From assembly GCF_900109085.1 (NCBI RefSeq), contig NZ_FNYW01000002.1, positions 1 to 64,000 on the forward strand: a DNA stretch of 64,000 nucleotides, written 5' to 3'. How positions within the stretch are numbered: position 1 is the first letter of the stretch; each line of letters opens with the position of its first letter. The notes beneath the pieces were generated by a model. The model was not told the DNA's origin and searched no databases. It was given only the letters and a program-made list of their open reading frames with translations. Origin of the DNA: Alkalibacterium gilvum (lineage in GTDB: Bacteria > Bacillota > Bacilli > Lactobacillales > Carnobacteriaceae_A). Positions 61,983-64,000 of the stretch are shown here, one piece after another. The translations under genes were made by a program, and so were the position numbers.

Positions 61983-62708
61983 ATGGCAGGACATTCAAAA
62001 TGGAATAATATTAAACAACGTAAAGGTGCTCAAGATGCCAAGCGTGGTAAGATTTTCCAGAAATTATCTAAAGAAATATACAAAGCAGCCAAAGATGGTG
62101 GAGCAGACCCCGAAATGAATGCCTCTTTACGTTTAGCTGTAGATAAAGCGAAATCAAATAATATGCCTAACGACAATATTGATCGCGCAATCAAACGTGC
62201 AACGGATGCTGGTCAGGGAGATAACTACGATGAAGCGATTTATGAAGGGTATGGACCCAATGGTATTGCGGTCCTTGTTCATGCGCTAACAGATAACCTT
62301 AATCGTTCGAGCACAAACATAAGAGTAGCCTTTGATCGTAATGGCGGTTCCTTAGGTGAAAAAGGCTCTGTGAGTTATATGTTTGACCGTAAAGGATATA
62401 TAGCTATTGACCGTGAAAAACTTGATGTAGATGAAGATACCATGTTGATGGAAGTACTTGAAGCTGGTGGAGAAGAATTAGAGACAAGTGATGAAGCCTT
62501 TGAAATCTACACTGAAGCAACTGACTTTACTGTTGTTAGAGATGCATTAAAAGAAGCCGGCTACACATTAGCTCAAGCTGAATTAACAATGCTTCCACAA
62601 ACGACTCTACCCGTACCAGAAGATAAAGAAGAAATTTTTGAACAGATGATAGATGCACTTGAAGACGATGATGATGTCAGCGAAGTTTACCATAATGCAG
62701 AAATCTAA
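61983..62708 (+). CDS. YebC/PmpR-family protein
   Basis: The 241-residue protein starts MAGHSKWNNIKQRKGAQDAKRGK and contains NMPNDNIDRAIKRA and YEGYGPNGIAVLVHALTDNLNRS, both diagnostic for YebC/TACO1. Family members have been described as transcription regulators and, more recently, as factors that help ribosomes through proline stretches. AAAGAGG precedes ATG 61983; the GTG at 61980 is in frame but less likely. A strong terminator lies between it and comGA. Confidence 0.94.
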   Translation: MAGHSKWNNIKQRKGAQDAKRGKIFQKLSKEIYKAAKDGGADPEMNASLRLAVDKAKSNNMPNDNIDRAIKRATDAGQGDNYDEAIYEGYGPNGIAVLVHALTDNLNRSSTNIRVAFDRNGGSLGEKGSVSYMFDRKGYIAIDREKLDVDEDTMLMEVLEAGGEELETSDEAFEIYTEATDFTVVRDALKEAGYTLAQAELTMLPQTTLPVPEDKEEIFEQMIDALEDDDDVSEVYHNAEI

Positions 62709-62739
62709 ACCTTAAAAAATTAAACAAAATATAAATAGG

Positions 62740-62787
62740 CCTCAAATGAGTGAAAAATACATTTTTTCATTTATTTGAGGTTTTTTT
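62740..62787 (+). terminator. Intrinsic terminator
   Basis: CCTCAAAT (62740-62747) pairs with ATTTGAGG (62773-62780), an inner GTGAAAAA/TTTTTTCA extends it, and seven T follow. It cuts off any upstream reading of comGA. Confidence 0.92.
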
Positions 62788-62851
62788 CGTGAATAAAAAT
62801 TTAAAAAGACAATATATAAGGTATGGAACTAAAAAAGAAAGGAAGGATGCG

Positions 62852-63928
62852 GTGGACACAGAAGCATTTGCCGTTCATCTCTTGACGATTGCCGATTCAT
62901 ATCGAACAAGTGATATTCATATCTTACCAGAACAAAAGCACTATGATATTTACTTTCGTCTAAATGGTCAGATGGAAAAACAATATTATCTTGATCGAGA
63001 TGAGGGGACGCGGATTATTTCATATTTTAAGTTTTTATCAAATATGGACGTAGGTGAAAAAAGGCGACCTCAAAGTGGAGGCATGACGTTTCAATTAAGT
63101 GACAAGGCTATAGACTGTCGTTTTTCAACGATTAGTAATTATCAGCTACAAGAATCACTCGTTATCAGATTACTTAAGCAAAAGGAGGAGGAAAATCAAT
63201 CACCTGGCATTTTTTTTACTCACGAATGGAATAAATTAGAACAATTAGTTCAATCAAAAGCAGGTCTTTTATTATTTTCAGGACCTGTAGACTCTGGAAA
63301 GACAACCAGCATGTATCATCTAATCAAAAATCGGACATCAGGAGAGAAACAACAGGTTATAACCGTCGAAGATCCCGTAGAAATAGAGGAAAAAACGTTC
63401 TTGCAGACCCAAGTTAACGAAACAGCTGGTGTAACATATGAGCACTTACTTAAATCAAGCCTTAGGCATCATCCTGATGTAATTATTGTTGGAGAAATCC
63501 GGGACGAGGAGACAGCGCGAATGGTTATACGTGGAGCATTGACAGGGCATTTAATTGTTGCCTCTATCCATGCTAAAAACGCTGCAGGTGTTATAGCCCG
63601 AATGCAAGAGCTTGGAGTGAGTACGTCATTACTTAAACAAACCTTGATTGGTGTTGCTTTTCAGACGTTACTTCCTCTTTATTGTGCCTTATGTGAAGCA
63701 AACTGTCAGACCTACTGTACACATTATGCTCGTGGTAGAAAGCGACTTGCTTTATTTGAAGTAATGTCTGCCAAAGAATTAGAAAGTATTACTGAGAATA
63801 AAGGGAGTGAAAGGGAACCAGAATCTATTTTGGTGAAAAGAGAGTTTAATCATTTACTTGAAAAGGTGTTTATGAATGGCTTTATCAACGAAAAAACCTA
63901 TAAGCGTTACTATATATCGAACGCATAA
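62852..63928 (+). CDS. comGA: Competence pilus ATPase ComGA
   Basis: The 358-residue protein is a GspE/PilB-type secretion ATPase: SDIHILPEQ near the N-terminus, Walker A GPVDSGKTT (about 150), Asp box VEDPVE, Walker B region DVIIVGEIRDEETA and His box LTGHLIVASIHA. It powers assembly of the competence pseudopilus for DNA uptake. The C-terminus has four Cys (CALCEANCQTYC), a zinc site seen in this family. GTG 62852 after AAAGGAAGG is preferred; the ATG at 62750 lies inside a terminator. It overlaps comGB by 53 bases. Confidence 0.92.
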   Translation: MDTEAFAVHLLTIADSYRTSDIHILPEQKHYDIYFRLNGQMEKQYYLDRDEGTRIISYFKFLSNMDVGEKRRPQSGGMTFQLSDKAIDCRFSTISNYQLQESLVIRLLKQKEEENQSPGIFFTHEWNKLEQLVQSKAGLLLFSGPVDSGKTTSMYHLIKNRTSGEKQQVITVEDPVEIEEKTFLQTQVNETAGVTYEHLLKSSLRHHPDVIIVGEIRDEETARMVIRGALTGHLIVASIHAKNAAGVIARMQELGVSTSLLKQTLIGVAFQTLLPLYCALCEANCQTYCTHYARGRKRLALFEVMSAKELESITENKGSEREPESILVKREFNHLLEKVFMNGFINEKTYKRYYISNA

Positions 63929-64000
63929 AACGACAATACAACAAGGTTATTTTTTAAAAAGATGCGGGCAACTGCTCATGGACGGCTTTTCTTTACAGGA
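63876..64000 (+). CDS. comGB: Competence pilus membrane protein ComGB (partial)
   Basis: An ORF in another frame starts at ATG 63876 after AAAAGGTG (63861-63868) and runs off the window. Its first 41 codons read MALSTKKPISVTIYRTHKT, then TIQQGYFLKRCGQLLMDGFSLQ, which is the start pattern of GspF-type ComGB proteins (FLKRLGELLxxGFSLxEA). ComGB is the inner-membrane platform of the pseudopilus. It overlaps comGA by 53 bases, so the two are translationally coupled. Confidence 0.82.
   Translation, partial: MALSTKKPISVTIYRTHKTTIQQGYFLKRCGQLLMDGFSLQ

Noticed and set aside
62750-62851. Longer N-terminus of ComGA
   Set aside because: It lies inside the terminator after the YebC-family gene. The GTG at 62852 with AAAGGAAGG fits the family's N-terminus.
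1-64000. tRNA and rRNA genes
   Set aside because: I looked for conserved rRNA segments and tRNA cloverleaf/T-loop patterns and saw none outside the T-box leaders. A tRNAscan run would be decisive.

Overview
The window looks like the chromosome of a low-GC Gram-positive of the order Lactobacillales, most like a Carnobacteriaceae member (Alkalibacterium/Marinilactibacillus/Carnobacterium type). Supporting signs are AGGAGG-type ribosome binding sites throughout, T-box leaders, a CcpA/cre system, a LevR-type activator with a mannose-family PTS, a comG operon, and a crtM-crtN pair for C30 carotenoids. The family call is an inference from gene content and not from an rRNA gene, because no rRNA or tRNA gene was seen. 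There is no prophage or CRISPR array. The one clear mobile element is an IS91-type insertion sequence.

Layout. 0-5.7 kb: small unknown proteins, a thioesterase-like protein, a CBS protein with a possible HEPN domain, a metallophosphoesterase, an amino-acid permease and CutC. 5.75-8.7 kb: a methionine T-box followed by metN-metI-metQ. 8.8-15 kb: thiolase, a PspC-domain peptide, crtM-crtN and two tandem paralogous acidic lipoproteins. 15.3-21.7 kb: levR, a consensus sigma-54 promoter and a mannose-family PTS operon (IIB, IIAB, IIC, IID). 22.3-25.3 kb: rpoN (sigma-54), cut in two by an IS91-family element. 25.5-32.5 kb: M3 peptidase, two GNAT enzymes, an M23 cell-wall hydrolase, a SpoU-type rRNA methylase and an HD protein. 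33.1-33.7 kb: a gene-free stretch that reads as a stand-alone structured RNA of about 550 nt. 33.9-43.4 kb: mgtE, an HxlR regulator, a phenylalanine T-box with pheS-pheT, zapA-cvpA-mutS2 and trxA. 43.8-52.5 kb: yslB, murI-rdgB-yfcE, a DarB/CbpB-type CBS protein, an MscS channel, ytxG-ytxH, a DUF421 protein, and pepQ divergent from ccpA. 53.4-64 kb: PBP1A, trhO, an NlpC/P60 hydrolase, pepF, a VanZ-like protein, a YebC-family protein and comGA-comGB, with comGB running off the end.

How it fits together. The central block should be one sugar-uptake circuit: LevR plus sigma-54 open the -24/-12 promoter in front of the PTS genes, and CcpA gives global carbon control. In this genome the sigma-54 gene is interrupted by the IS, but removing the IS on paper restores a continuous 426-residue RpoN frame. 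The circuit therefore looks recently broken, unless another rpoN copy exists.

Three unrelated-looking tandem-repeat arrays (unit lengths 103, 51 and 52/53 bp) each sit in a gap between converging genes, just after an intrinsic terminator. Two of them repeat a GTCGAA...TTCGAC hairpin, with base changes between copies that mostly preserve pairing. Along with the large RNA candidate and the broken sigma-54 locus, these are the parts most worth a second look.
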